42,075 nucleotides of DNA from CAIJMI01 sp043798445 (lineage in GTDB: Bacteria > Patescibacteriota > Microgenomatia > UBA10105 > UBA927): contig JAZDOQ010000030.1 in assembly GCA_043798445.1 (NCBI GenBank), forward strand, positions 1 through 42,075, written 5' to 3'. The translations under genes were made by a program, and so were the position numbers. Position 1 is the first letter of the stretch. Each line of letters begins with the position of its first letter. Below, piece by piece: positions 24,110-31,867 of the stretch. The notes beneath the pieces are model-generated. The model searched no databases. It was not told the origin of the DNA and saw only the letters and a list, made by a program, of their open reading frames with translations.

Positions 24110-25075
24110 TTATTTAAGGTATTCCTCTATATTAGCTTTGTGTTCTTCATATGTTTCAGCACAATGTATCTGCTTTTGACTGTCGTGCAGATAAAACAAA
24201 CATTTCGTCTCTTCAAAATTCAGTACCGAGTCGATTGCAGCAATGGACGGACTACAAATTGGTGTTGGTGGTAATCCTTTGTACAAATATGTGTTATATG
24301 ATGAGTCACTTGTCTTTTCCGTTAAATCTATACCTCCCCACCATGAGCCGTCAGACTTTTTTCCTTTTGTGTACTGCATGGTTGCATCAATTTGTAAACG
24401 CATCCCGGCATCAAGCCTATTCCAAATAATGCCAGCAATTAATTTCATGTCATGCGGACCTGCAGCTTCCCGCTCAATAAGGGATGCAATTTTAAGCGCA
24501 GTTACCCAACGAATATTTGCATCCTGAAATTTCTGGAAGTATGGAACAAACTGCTCATTAAACCGATTGATAAATCGTTTTGCAACTTGCACCCCTGTTT
24601 CATCACGAGGAATGAGATATGTGTCAGGATAATATACCCCTTCAATGTACTCAGGTTGTAAAGATTTATATGCTTCATTCCAATTACGTAATGTTTCTTC
24701 GTTCCATTCTAATTTCTTAGCAAGAAGTTCTCCTATTTGCTCTCGTCTTTGACAGCCGATAATGGTTACCCATAACAAGTCTGGTTTACTAGTGACACTC
24801 CGTGCAATCTGCCATGCCCACATGGTTTTTTGTAAACGATATCCTCCCGGCTCAATTGTTTTTCCGCTAATCATCAGATTAATAATCCATTCATTTCGGA
24901 TAAAATTCTGTTCTTTAAGTTTTGTTGACACGGTAAATCCTTCAACATTTTGTGGAACAATAAACACTTTTGTCTCGCTTGTTTTATCAATAGGACCAAA
25001 AAAATAAAATAATGCAGCAATAATAACAATGACAGAAATGACGACTCGAAGAAATTTTGCGGCCAATTTATTCAT
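24110..25075 (-). CDS. mltG: Endolytic murein transglycosylase MltG-like (copy 1)
   Basis: MltG cleaves nascent peptidoglycan and can set glycan length. The 321-residue protein has one N-terminal membrane span (about residues 9-27), a LysM-like segment (VPQNVEGFTVSTKLKEQ), and the YceG/MltG domain: GVYYPDTYLIPRD, the catalytic Glu in IASLIEREA, QIDATMQY and GLPPTPICSPS. It is a paralogue of the protein at 30704-31684. TACAAT at 25090-25085 ends nine bases before the ATG, so this gene may also be leaderless. Confidence 0.92.
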   Translation of the reverse strand: MNKLAAKFLRVVISVIVIIAALFYFFGPIDKTSETKVFIVPQNVEGFTVSTKLKEQNFIRNEWIINLMISGKTIEPGGYRLQKTMWAWQIARSVTSKPDLLWVTIIGCQRREQIGELLAKKLEWNEETLRNWNEAYKSLQPEYIEGVYYPDTYLIPRDETGVQVAKRFINRFNEQFVPYFQKFQDANIRWVTALKIASLIEREAAGPHDMKLIAGIIWNRLDAGMRLQIDATMQYTKGKKSDGSWWGGIDLTEKTSDSSYNTYLYKGLPPTPICSPSIAAIDSVLNFEETKCLFYLHDSQKQIHCAETYEEHKANIEEYLK

Positions 25076-25098
25076 TATGTGTCGATTGTATACTAAAC

Positions 25099-25671
25099 CT
25101 AATTCAATTTCAGTCCAAATAAAAAGCTTTGATAATGATTCATGTGAAATAACGAAGCGTGAGTAACTATCGCTATTCGTTCAAAACCGTTTTTTTCATG
25201 AAAAAGTAATGATGGAATATTTGTAACAGGAGATAAAGCAACAAATGAAAATAAATACTTAATATTTTTATCCTTTATTTTAAAAATCGCTTCCTGTAGC
25301 ATCATTGAAGCAAATCCCATATTTCTGACAGTTGTTGCGACCATAATTCCACCAATGTCAGCATGAGGTATTGAAAAATATATTGATTTCATTGCTGGTC
25401 GAAACCAATATATATTATTTGTTTCTTTCATTTCTGGTTTATCATCTATTCGCACAAATCCAACAACTTTACCTTCATATTCATACACAAGAAATATTTT
25501 TTGCAGATCCCGTATATGATCTTCAATAGAATATTCACCATTCAACAAAAATCCATTTATTTCAATAGATAATCTATACGATGTATCTTTAATGTCTTCT
25601 ATATGAAGAGCAGAAGCGTCTTTCAATGATTTCACACACCCATAATCTCCTTTTGTCGCAATTCTTATCAT
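25099..25671 (-). CDS. GNAT-family N-acetyltransferase
   Basis: The 190-residue product fits the GNAT fold: an N-terminal MIRIATKGDYGCVKSL, the central strand FLVYEYEGKVVGFVRID, and the acetyl-CoA loop and helix in IGGIMVATTVRNMGFASMMLQEAI, spread over positions about 110-132. A C-terminal FHEKNGFERIAI matches the usual YekxGF motif. The substrate cannot be read from the sequence. It lies between the EamA protein and mltG with short gaps. Confidence 0.8.
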   Translation of the reverse strand: MIRIATKGDYGCVKSLKDASALHIEDIKDTSYRLSIEINGFLLNGEYSIEDHIRDLQKIFLVYEYEGKVVGFVRIDDKPEMKETNNIYWFRPAMKSIYFSIPHADIGGIMVATTVRNMGFASMMLQEAIFKIKDKNIKYLFSFVALSPVTNIPSLLFHEKNGFERIAIVTHASLFHMNHYQSFLFGLKLN

Positions 25672-25685
25672 ATTTATATATTTTG

Positions 25686-26108
25686 TTATTTATTAAATAA
25701 CACAAGAAATATACCAATAGTAATTAAAATAACACCACCTATGAGAGATACCGTTACTTTTTCTTTCAAAAAAATGAGTGCAAATATAATTGTGAGTACT
25801 AAACTAAATTTATCAATTGGTGCTACTTGTGAAGCGGTTCCCAACTGCAATGCTCGAAAATAAAAAAGCCAGGAAAGTCCAGTGGCGATACCGGAAAGAA
25901 CTAAAAAAATAATTGTATTTTTAGGTATGCTTCCAATGTGTTTATATGTCCCTTGCGCAAACACAATTCCCCACGCAAAAATTAATATAACAACAGTTCG
26001 AATTGCTGTTGCCAAATTTGAATTAATATTCGCAACCCCGATTTTTCCTAAGATTGCTACGGCTGCTGCAAATACCGCTGATAAGAGTGCGTAAACATAC
26101 CAAGGCAT
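25686..26108 (-). CDS. Single-domain EamA/DMT-type membrane transporter
   Basis: The 140-residue protein is one EamA repeat with about five membrane helices, half the size of the usual 10-helix transporter, so it would need to dimerise, as small multidrug resistance proteins do. The repeat motif is clear: ATAIRTVVILIFAWGIVF, then LSGIATGLSWLFYFRALQLG, APIDKFSLVLTIIFALIFL and a final ITIGIFLVLF helix. Substrate unknown. Confidence 0.85.
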   Translation of the reverse strand: MPWYVYALLSAVFAAAVAILGKIGVANINSNLATAIRTVVILIFAWGIVFAQGTYKHIGSIPKNTIIFLVLSGIATGLSWLFYFRALQLGTASQVAPIDKFSLVLTIIFALIFLKEKVTVSLIGGVILITIGIFLVLFNK

Positions 26109-26156
26109 AAGAGATGAATGAGATTCGTTAAATATAACTGCTAGCCAAATACAATT

Positions 26157-26534
26157 TTATTCTTTTTTCTCTTTTGGCAGATTTTCACACGCTTCTCCGT
26201 CTTTATCACCGTCTAATCGATTCGTATCTTTAGTAACTCCACCGGCGTTATAATAAAATTTCTGTGCATCTTCCTGAGTAGTAAAATCGTCGCAGTTATA
26301 TTCATCCGTGTATTTTCCACCAGATGATACCACGTTTCCTTCTTTGTCTCGCATGACTTTTGCTTCCGACATCGACGAACCTGACAACAGTTTTCCCAAG
26401 TCCCAATCATTATTGGTTGACTCCAGACCGAATGCCGCAAGAAGTATTCCAATAAGGACAATGAGAATTGGTTTTGCTATCTTTTTTGTGCTCTCGCTTG
26501 CGTTTGCAAGTGGTTTTAGTTTTGGAATTGCCAT
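26157..26534 (-). CDS. Membrane-anchored excalibur (calcium-binding) domain protein
   Basis: The 125-residue protein has a membrane span at about residues 20-38 (AKPILIVLIGILLAAFG) and, after a linker, a C-terminal excalibur domain: YNCDDFTTQEDAQKFYYNAGG followed by the D-x-D-x-D-G loop RLDGDKDGEACENL. The two Cys (YNCDD, EACEN) are the usual disulfide pair. Function outside the cell is likely; the partner is unknown. A small membrane ORF ends one base before its ATG. Confidence 0.85.
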   Translation of the reverse strand: MAIPKLKPLANASESTKKIAKPILIVLIGILLAAFGLESTNNDWDLGKLLSGSSMSEAKVMRDKEGNVVSSGGKYTDEYNCDDFTTQEDAQKFYYNAGGVTKDTNRLDGDKDGEACENLPKEKKE

Positions 26535-26535
26535 A

Positions 26536-26631
26536 TTAAATAATTGAATAAAGCATATACGCGACCACGATCAATAATACGATAATAACTATCAATCGAA
26601 CTTTTTTATTTTTCATAGTTTTAGTATACAT
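26536..26631 (-). CDS. Possible small single-span membrane protein (26-31 residues)
   Basis: The gap between the MazG-like gene and the excalibur gene holds an open frame ending TAA one base before the excalibur ATG. It reads MYTKT then MKNKKVRLIVIIVLL, continuing as a hydrophobic segment to LYSII. The shape is charged N-terminus plus one membrane helix. A GGAGG lies just before the first ATG (26631), one base away and so too close, and 16 bases before the second (26616). The start is therefore uncertain. Chance is possible at this length. Confidence 0.45.
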   Translation of the reverse strand: MYTKTMKNKKVRLIVIIVLLIVVAYMLYSII

Positions 26632-26658
26632 TCCTCCTTTTTTAAAAAACATTACTGA

Positions 26659-26991
26659 TTATACTTTTGCGGTCATAGTAGAAACATGTTCACGAGGATA
26701 TTTTATTTCGTTCTTTTTCATTTTCCTTTCAAACGCATCATTAATATCAATATGCATTTCCTGTGCTAGCAGCAACGTAGCATGTAGGACATCAGATAAT
26801 TCATCTTTAATATCTTCTTCATGCTCTTTGATATATAAATCGAGTACTTCTCCATTTCTCCATTTAAAATGTTCAAGCAGTTCAGCTGCTTCAAGCGCAA
26901 CATCAATTGCGATCTCTTTCGGATGATGCGACCAAGACCGTTCGTGATGAAATTTTTTGATGCGCTTCTGAAGAATTTGTAAGTCAGTCAT
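26659..26991 (-). CDS. MazG-like nucleotide pyrophosphohydrolase
   Basis: The 110-residue product resembles the all-alpha dCTP/NTP pyrophosphatase (RS21-C6/MazG-like) family, which clears non-canonical or excess dNTPs. The metal-binding pattern is seen in ALEAAELLEHFKW (E-x-x-E) and EDIKDELSDVLHATLL (E-x-x-D). The ending INDAFERKMKKNEIKYP is typical. The frame extends 18 codons upstream into rlmN, but MTDLQILQKRI at 26991 is the natural start. TATAAT (27003-26998) lies six bases before it. Confidence 0.87.
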   Translation of the reverse strand: MTDLQILQKRIKKFHHERSWSHHPKEIAIDVALEAAELLEHFKWRNGEVLDLYIKEHEEDIKDELSDVLHATLLLAQEMHIDINDAFERKMKKNEIKYPREHVSTMTAKV

Positions 26992-26998
26992 AGTACTA

Positions 26999-28003
26999 TT
27001 ATACCTTTCCTGCAAGTTGTCCGCATGCCGCTGCGATATCATCACCCATGGTTACCCGAACGGTATGATGAACATGTCTGTTCGTCAATATCCTTGAAAA
27101 TTGTTGGATAACATCGGGTGGTGATCGTCTAAACGAAATGCCTGCAACGGGATTAAACGGAATAAGATTCACATGAGTCAATCGATGCCTCATGATGCGG
27201 GCAAGTTCCTCCGCATATTTTGGTAAATCATTTACTCCATCAATCAGCGTATATTCGAAACTAATTCGTTTGTTCGTTTTCTTCGCATGCTCATCAAGAA
27301 GCGTTAATAAATCATCAAGAGGAAACTTTTTTGCAATAGGCATCAGTTGCTCGCGTAATTTTTGGTTGGGTGCATGAAGACTTAACGCGAGTCTTCCAAC
27401 ATATCCGCTTTTTAATAACTTCTTCAGATTATCGGTATGCCCAGATGTAGAAATGGTTATCCTCCGTTCACTCATCCCCATCTTTTTTGGATCAGTAAAT
27501 ATGGCTATTGCGTCAAGGACTGGCTGGAGATTTAACAACGGTTCCCCCATGCCCATAAACACGATATTCGTAATCGATTGCTGTTCTTCTTTTAATATCC
27601 GAGCGATAAACAACACTTGATCTACTATCTCCGTAGCAGTCAGATTTCCTCGAAATCCTAACGTTCCCGTTGCGCAAAATGCACACCCGACAGGACAGCC
27701 TACCATACAGCTTACACATACTGTATTTCTTCCATCGGTGTGTCGTAACAATACCGTCTCAATGCGTTTTTTATCTGACACGCGCTCAAACAACATTTTT
27801 TCAGTATCTTTACGGTGGGAAACCAATTTCTTTAATACATTTAACGATGAGAATGATAATTCTTGTTGAAGAAGAATTCGCAGTTCCTTTGGCCATGTCG
27901 AAAGTTCGTCAAATGACGCTATAAAATCCTGATAATAGGCGACATTGAACTGTTGCTCTCGATATGACGGGATGGAGTGATTACGGATAAAATTGTGAAT
28001 CAT
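26999..28003 (-). CDS. rlmN: 23S rRNA (A2503)-C2 / tRNA A37 methyltransferase RlmN
   Basis: RlmN is a radical-SAM enzyme that methylates A2503 of 23S rRNA and A37 of some tRNAs. The 334-residue product has the CxxxCxxC cluster motif (CPVGCAFCATGTLGFRG), GMGEPLLN, SLHAPNQKLREQLMPI and HVNLIPFNPV. The second catalytic Cys is in the C-terminal GDDIAAACGQLAGK. Its length is a little shorter than in E. coli. It follows the small anchored protein closely. Confidence 0.95.
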   Translation of the reverse strand: MIHNFIRNHSIPSYREQQFNVAYYQDFIASFDELSTWPKELRILLQQELSFSSLNVLKKLVSHRKDTEKMLFERVSDKKRIETVLLRHTDGRNTVCVSCMVGCPVGCAFCATGTLGFRGNLTATEIVDQVLFIARILKEEQQSITNIVFMGMGEPLLNLQPVLDAIAIFTDPKKMGMSERRITISTSGHTDNLKKLLKSGYVGRLALSLHAPNQKLREQLMPIAKKFPLDDLLTLLDEHAKKTNKRISFEYTLIDGVNDLPKYAEELARIMRHRLTHVNLIPFNPVAGISFRRSPPDVIQQFSRILTNRHVHHTVRVTMGDDIAAACGQLAGKV

Positions 28004-28020
28004 GACAATAATAACCTGCG

Positions 28021-28248
28021 TTACTTTTTAACAGGTGCCTCAGTTGGAGTTATTGTTGGACAAACATAATTCGGTTTCGGAAAAATTGGTTTTCCTTTTT
28101 GCACAAGTTGTCCATTCTCACAAACCCATGTATCTTGCCCATTCATCGAACGAATAGCTACAACAAGTAATCCAACCGCTACAGCTGATCCTAAGATAAG
28201 AAGAATAGTTCGCTGCATAGTGAGTGTGTTAAATCCCTGTTTAAGCAT
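28021..28248 (-). CDS. Small membrane-anchored hypothetical protein
   Basis: A 75-residue protein (65 if the second ATG at 28218 is used) with an N-terminal membrane span (ILLILGSAVAVGLLVVAI) and a short outer part TWVCENGQLVQKGKPIFPKP with a second Cys in NYVCPT. The C-x-N-G-Q pattern with a distal Cys recalls short extracytoplasmic segments I associate with small Patescibacteria proteins, but I cannot name a family. The first ATG lies four bases after a 13-bp perfect hairpin. Confidence 0.65.
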   Translation of the reverse strand: MLKQGFNTLTMQRTILLILGSAVAVGLLVVAIRSMNGQDTWVCENGQLVQKGKPIFPKPNYVCPTITPTEAPVKK

Positions 28249-28252
28249 GTTA

Positions 28253-28285
28253 GGTAGTGTAGTTTCTACAAAAAACTACACTACC
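28253..28285. repeat. Perfect 13-bp inverted repeat
   Basis: GGTAGTGTAGTTT (28253-28265) and AAACTACACTACC (28273-28285) enclose a seven-base loop. The hairpin lies between the RRM gene and the small anchored gene, four bases before the first ATG of the latter. Neither strand has a T tract after it, so it is not a standard intrinsic terminator. A 3'-end stabiliser or a processing or translation-control element is possible. Confidence 0.75.
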
Positions 28286-28311
28286 CTTCATTACTCTATA
28301 TTTTCTTCGTC

Positions 28312-28330
28312 GTAAGAGAGTTTCTCTTAC
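28312..28330 (-). repeat. 8-bp inverted repeat over the end of the RRM gene
   Basis: GTAAGAGA (28312-28319) and TCTCTTAC (28323-28330) enclose three bases, overlapping the RRM gene's TAA. Together with the hairpin at 28253-28285 it forms a tandem pair of structures in the 3' region of that mRNA. No T tract follows directly. Confidence 0.6.
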
Positions 28331-28692
28331 CAATCACGTCCACCGCGATCATCACGTCCACCGCGATCGCCACCACGGCCACCATGGCCACCACCGAATC
28401 CACCTGGGCGTCCACCACCGAATCCACCACCTGGGCGTTGTTCTCGTGGAACCATTGGTCGCGCTTCGTTAACAATTAATGTTCGTCCATCAAGATCTTT
28501 TCCATTCAACATTTCGATTGCTTTCTTTGCTTCTTCATCGGAACTCATCTCAACAAATCCAAATCCTTTGGATCTCCCTGAAAATTTGTCCATGATAACT
28601 GTTGCAGAAACAACTGTTCCTGCTTGAGCAAATGCATCCCGAAGTGCTTGATCATTTGTACTATAAGATAAACTTCCAACAAACAATTTCAT
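28327..28692 (-). CDS. RRM RNA-binding protein with RGG-rich tail
   Basis: The 121-residue product is one RNA-recognition motif (residues 1-80) with RNP2 (KLFVGSLSY) and RNP1 (SKGFGFVEM), both with the RNA-stacking aromatics. It is followed by a Gly/Arg tail of repeated GGFGGG, GGHGGRGG and DRGGR units. This is the form seen in cyanobacterial and other bacterial cold-induced Rbp proteins, which act as RNA chaperones; that role here is inference. Two hairpins follow its stop. Confidence 0.93.
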   Translation of the reverse strand: MKLFVGSLSYSTNDQALRDAFAQAGTVVSATVIMDKFSGRSKGFGFVEMSSDEEAKKAIEMLNGKDLDGRTLIVNEARPMVPREQRPGGGFGGGRPGGFGGGHGGRGGDRGGRDDRGGRDW

Positions 28693-28728
28693 ACTATATT
28701 CAACTTTCTATAAAAAAATACTACATTA

Positions 28729-28977
28729 TTATTTACACGTACAATCTTTGCATCCGCAGTCGCCTGTTTCATCGCTGCTACACCCGCACACCTCCTTCCG
28801 CGATCCATCGTCGCTATAGATATACATTTTATCTTTTGTTTCGTCCTGTGTCTTCATATGCGACGAATCACAGAACGGTTGATTTTTTGACAATCCACAC
28901 ATACAAATAGCTACCGACTTATCTGTTGGAGCTATCATATGCGGTCCTTGTGCTATTTTTATAACAATACGTGCCAT
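28729..28977 (-). CDS. CDGSH iron-sulfur protein with cysteine-rich tail
   Basis: The 82-residue protein has the CDGSH [2Fe-2S] motif CMCGLSKNQPFCDSSH, with C25, C27, C36 and H40 as ligands. The usual G-S is S-S. After a hinge comes a tail with six more Cys in paired C-x-C patterns (C64, C66, C74, C76, C79, C81), like a metallothionein. CDGSH proteins transfer Fe-S clusters or electrons; the tail may bind a second metal, which is inference. It lies between DUF2207 and the RRM gene. Confidence 0.9.
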   Translation of the reverse strand: MARIVIKIAQGPHMIAPTDKSVAICMCGLSKNQPFCDSSHMKTQDETKDKMYIYSDDGSRKEVCGCSSDETGDCGCKDCTCK

Positions 28978-29014
28978 GCTCTTGCATTATACGGTATTTA
29001 CCGTTCAAACGCGA

Positions 29015-30700
29015 CTACCAGCTTCCCCCACCGCCTCCGCCACCGCCTCCGCCAGAAAATCCTCCTCCACCAGAAAACCCGGATGAAAAACCAGATGATG
29101 AACGCGTTGGCGTTGCGGATGAGACAACACTTGAAGAAAATCCATGACTAAATGCATGGGTAAAAACAAGAGTACTGAATGCTCTATTGTCATATGTTTC
29201 ATACCAACTTGGCCGAGCGATATTCATGTCTTTGAATCGCTCCGCCCAAATTTTCTCAACACCGAATATGATGGCAAACGGCAGGAATTTCTCAAAAAAT
29301 AGCTGCTTTTTTGCCTGAAACGCATATTGTCGATCCTGAGACATAATGAATCCTTTAAGGGCGTTTGCGACATTAGTGCAATTGACCCCATCTATGGTTT
29401 TTTTCGGCATTTTCCGACCAAAGAAAAAGGATATGATTGCAAGCCCAATATTACCGGTAAACAACGCAACTCCAGCAAGCACCATATATATCGTTCTCGT
29501 TTTTTGCGGATCTTTCGGAAACAACCCGTTATCAACCACTGCGGTATAGAGTTTATTCTTTGTGTTTTGGACAACCGTACTTAAGTCTGTATCCTTTATC
29601 CGGACACTTGTTGTTGCTCCTGGAAATATCCCTGTTATAAGGGTCTGTTCAAACGGTTGAAGCGTATCACCTTTAATGGATTGTCTTACTTGTTCAAGAT
29701 AAAAATCTTTTTTCTTTTTCTCAATGATCTTTATATATCCGCGCCTGGCAAGGTCGATGAGTGTTGCTGTGATGTCGCGCATATCCGCTGTCTCATCAAC
29801 GAGTGTTCCTGTTTCACCAGGCGTTAATCCTCTCCCTTGTTTGCTTTTAGGAACGTCAAACCACACATGCGCTTTTCCAACTGTTCCCTTTGGGTCTCTC
29901 CCAGTTTTGAACCATTTAACAAAAATCCATAATGGTAAACCAATGTACCAAAAAATAGCAAGACAAAGGGACAAAAATGCAACAATGCTTCTCAAAAAAT
30001 CCGCAAACCAAGTATTTATTTTTTTTGATTCAATGATCGTCATTAGGCCTTTTGGAAACCCAACGATAACAGTTAATCCTTCGCCTGATTGAAGAGGGTT
30101 TACCGTCTCAACAGTAACTGCACCATTATCATACCGTATACGACAATCTGAGGCGGTACTTTCTTTCACCCCGGTAAAACAAGCAAGTTGTACATTTTCT
30201 TTTGCTATTGTAAATGGAAGTAAAATGGATGCTTCTGTTTTCTGAATTGGAACTTCCCATTCATTCCCTGTGATATTCCAATATAACTCGTCATGATCTG
30301 AAAATGGAACGAATGCACCTCGAATGATATATCCAATATTATATTGGTGAATACCTGTTATTGTTCTATTAGGATCACCAATTTGAAGCTTAATATTATC
30401 GCCATCTGTACGTTTCGTGAATGTATATACATGATCCTGATCATCCAGTACACGTATATCATCAATCCCTAATTTGTATTTCACTCCATCCATATTTGTT
30501 TTTGTATATTTGATATTTCGAATAATTCCATGTTTATCCAACACACCAAAATCGTAGAGGATTTTTTCTAACACTGTCAGGGAGCTATCATTCGTAACTG
30601 AGAGTGTCGCCTGAAACAATTGAATACTTTCGGCGCGAACTGGAATTACAACAAAAAAACAAACAAAAAAAAGAATGACTGAATGAAGTACCCGTTTCAT
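29015..30700 (-). CDS. DUF2207 membrane protein
   Basis: The 561-residue protein has a signal peptide (residues 1-23, cut near VRA-ES), an extracytoplasmic DUF2207 domain (ILYDFGVLDKHGIIRNI, ITGIHQYNIGYIIRGAF), and a membrane helix near residues 238-262. A cytoplasmic domain follows (GLTPGETGTLVDETADMRDI, LIDLARRGYIKI), then another hydrophobic pair and a tail ending in FSGGGG and a Gly10 run before SW. All of this is standard for the family, whose function is unknown. It starts three bases after mltG copy 2 ends. Confidence 0.93.
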   Translation of the reverse strand: MKRVLHSVILFFVCFFVVIPVRAESIQLFQATLSVTNDSSLTVLEKILYDFGVLDKHGIIRNIKYTKTNMDGVKYKLGIDDIRVLDDQDHVYTFTKRTDGDNIKLQIGDPNRTITGIHQYNIGYIIRGAFVPFSDHDELYWNITGNEWEVPIQKTEASILLPFTIAKENVQLACFTGVKESTASDCRIRYDNGAVTVETVNPLQSGEGLTVIVGFPKGLMTIIESKKINTWFADFLRSIVAFLSLCLAIFWYIGLPLWIFVKWFKTGRDPKGTVGKAHVWFDVPKSKQGRGLTPGETGTLVDETADMRDITATLIDLARRGYIKIIEKKKKDFYLEQVRQSIKGDTLQPFEQTLITGIFPGATTSVRIKDTDLSTVVQNTKNKLYTAVVDNGLFPKDPQKTRTIYMVLAGVALFTGNIGLAIISFFFGRKMPKKTIDGVNCTNVANALKGFIMSQDRQYAFQAKKQLFFEKFLPFAIIFGVEKIWAERFKDMNIARPSWYETYDNRAFSTLVFTHAFSHGFSSSVVSSATPTRSSSGFSSGFSGGGGFSGGGGGGGGGGSW

Positions 30701-30703
30701 GAC

Positions 30704-31684
30704 CTAACGCAAATAGTCAGCGATATTTTTTTCGTGTTCTTCAATTGTCTTTGCGTAATGTACACCACCCGCTTTATCATGGATATAAAACATGTAATCT
30801 GTTTTTTCTGGATAAATAACCGACTTTATTGCTTCAATCCCAGGATTTGAAATTGGTGCAGGTGGCAGACCTGAATATTTATATGTATTATATGGAGAAT
30901 CAATTACTTTGTCTGCATCCGTGAGTTCTTTCTTCCACCATGTTTTGTCTTTTACCTGATACCCTAATATATATTGGAGAGTTGCATCAACTTGAAGCGG
31001 CCAATCTTGATTTAACCGATTTAAAAGAATTCCTGCAATCACTGGCCTATCTTGACTCGTTTTTCCTTCGCGCTCAACAAGCGATGCAAGAATAATGACT
31101 GATTGAGTTGATAGTCCGGCCTTTTTTGCATCGGCAAGCATTACAGACGTTACTTTTTCATAAAACGTATCCGTTAATAATTGAACGACTGCTCCTGCGG
31201 TTGCATCTTGCGGAATCATATAGGTATCTGGAAACATATACCCTTCTTTTGCAATAATTAAAAATTCTTTTTCCGGAATATTTAATTCTTTTGCTACATT
31301 CGTTGCAATTTCCTCACTTCTCCACCCTTCGGGAATCGTGAGCCAGACATCCATCATTCCTCGTGTAAGTTCTTTTGCAATCATTCGTGCATCCATCGTT
31401 TTGTTGAGTCGAAAATCACCCGCTTGAATTTGTCCATCTGTATTAAAAAAGCGAACAAGAAGATAAAAGCCTATTTGACTTCGAACAAGTCCGGCTGATG
31501 CAAGTCGACGAGAAATTTCCTTTGACCCCTGACCACTAGGAACAACAAAACTGATCGGAGTTATGTCTTTTTCATCAACAGGACTCATGGCATTTTTCCA
31601 CCAAGCAATTCCTCCTGCCAATGTGAATAAAACAACAGCTAATAAAATGACGATGCGGGTGATGAGTGTGTTATTTGACTTCAT
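30704..31684 (-). CDS. mltG: Endolytic murein transglycosylase MltG-like (copy 2)
   Basis: A 326-residue paralogue of the protein at 24110-25075, same architecture: one membrane span (about 8-27, IVILLAVVLFTLAGGIAW), FVVPSGQGSKEISRRLASAG, GYMFPDTYMIPQD, catalytic Glu in LASLVEREG, NRLNQDWPLQVDATLQYILG, and GLPPAPISNPG. The ATG at 31684 is used; it overlaps the end of the zinc-ribbon gene by 14 bases. Two MltG copies in a reduced genome suggest different partners or conditions. Confidence 0.93.
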   Translation of the reverse strand: MKSNNTLITRIVILLAVVLFTLAGGIAWWKNAMSPVDEKDITPISFVVPSGQGSKEISRRLASAGLVRSQIGFYLLVRFFNTDGQIQAGDFRLNKTMDARMIAKELTRGMMDVWLTIPEGWRSEEIATNVAKELNIPEKEFLIIAKEGYMFPDTYMIPQDATAGAVVQLLTDTFYEKVTSVMLADAKKAGLSTQSVIILASLVEREGKTSQDRPVIAGILLNRLNQDWPLQVDATLQYILGYQVKDKTWWKKELTDADKVIDSPYNTYKYSGLPPAPISNPGIEAIKSVIYPEKTDYMFYIHDKAGGVHYAKTIEEHEKNIADYLR

Positions 31685-31862
31685 CAAGTGTTGCTCTCCT
31701 ATATTTATTTGCCCCTGCGTCATACATATAGATACGACCACATTCACACGTCACTTGTATATATCCTTGTCCTTGTGGTTTATTCAGTTCTTTTCCACAC
31801 CCGACACATTTTCCCTGCGATAATAACCATGCTTGTACTGGTCCGATAATATTTTTAAACAT
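31671..31862 (-). CDS. Small zinc-ribbon protein
   Basis: A 63-residue protein with CVGC and CEC pairs (GKCVGCGKEL and VTCECGRIYMY) that fit a four-Cys zinc ribbon with an aromatic core. The end overlaps the start of mltG copy 2 by 14 bases and its start follows the phosphorylase by five bases, so it is in the operon. I cannot assign a function. Confidence 0.75.
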   Translation of the reverse strand: MFKNIIGPVQAWLLSQGKCVGCGKELNKPQGQGYIQVTCECGRIYMYDAGANKYRRATLDEVK

Positions 31863-31867
31863 ATTGA

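Noticed and set aside
28320..28450. Tandem DNA repeat or minisatellite
   Set aside because: The CCACCG-rich repeats simply encode the RGG/Gly tail of the RRM protein.
29030..29070. Trinucleotide repeat
   Set aside because: The CCGCC-rich stretch encodes the Gly run at the DUF2207 C-terminus, usual for this family.
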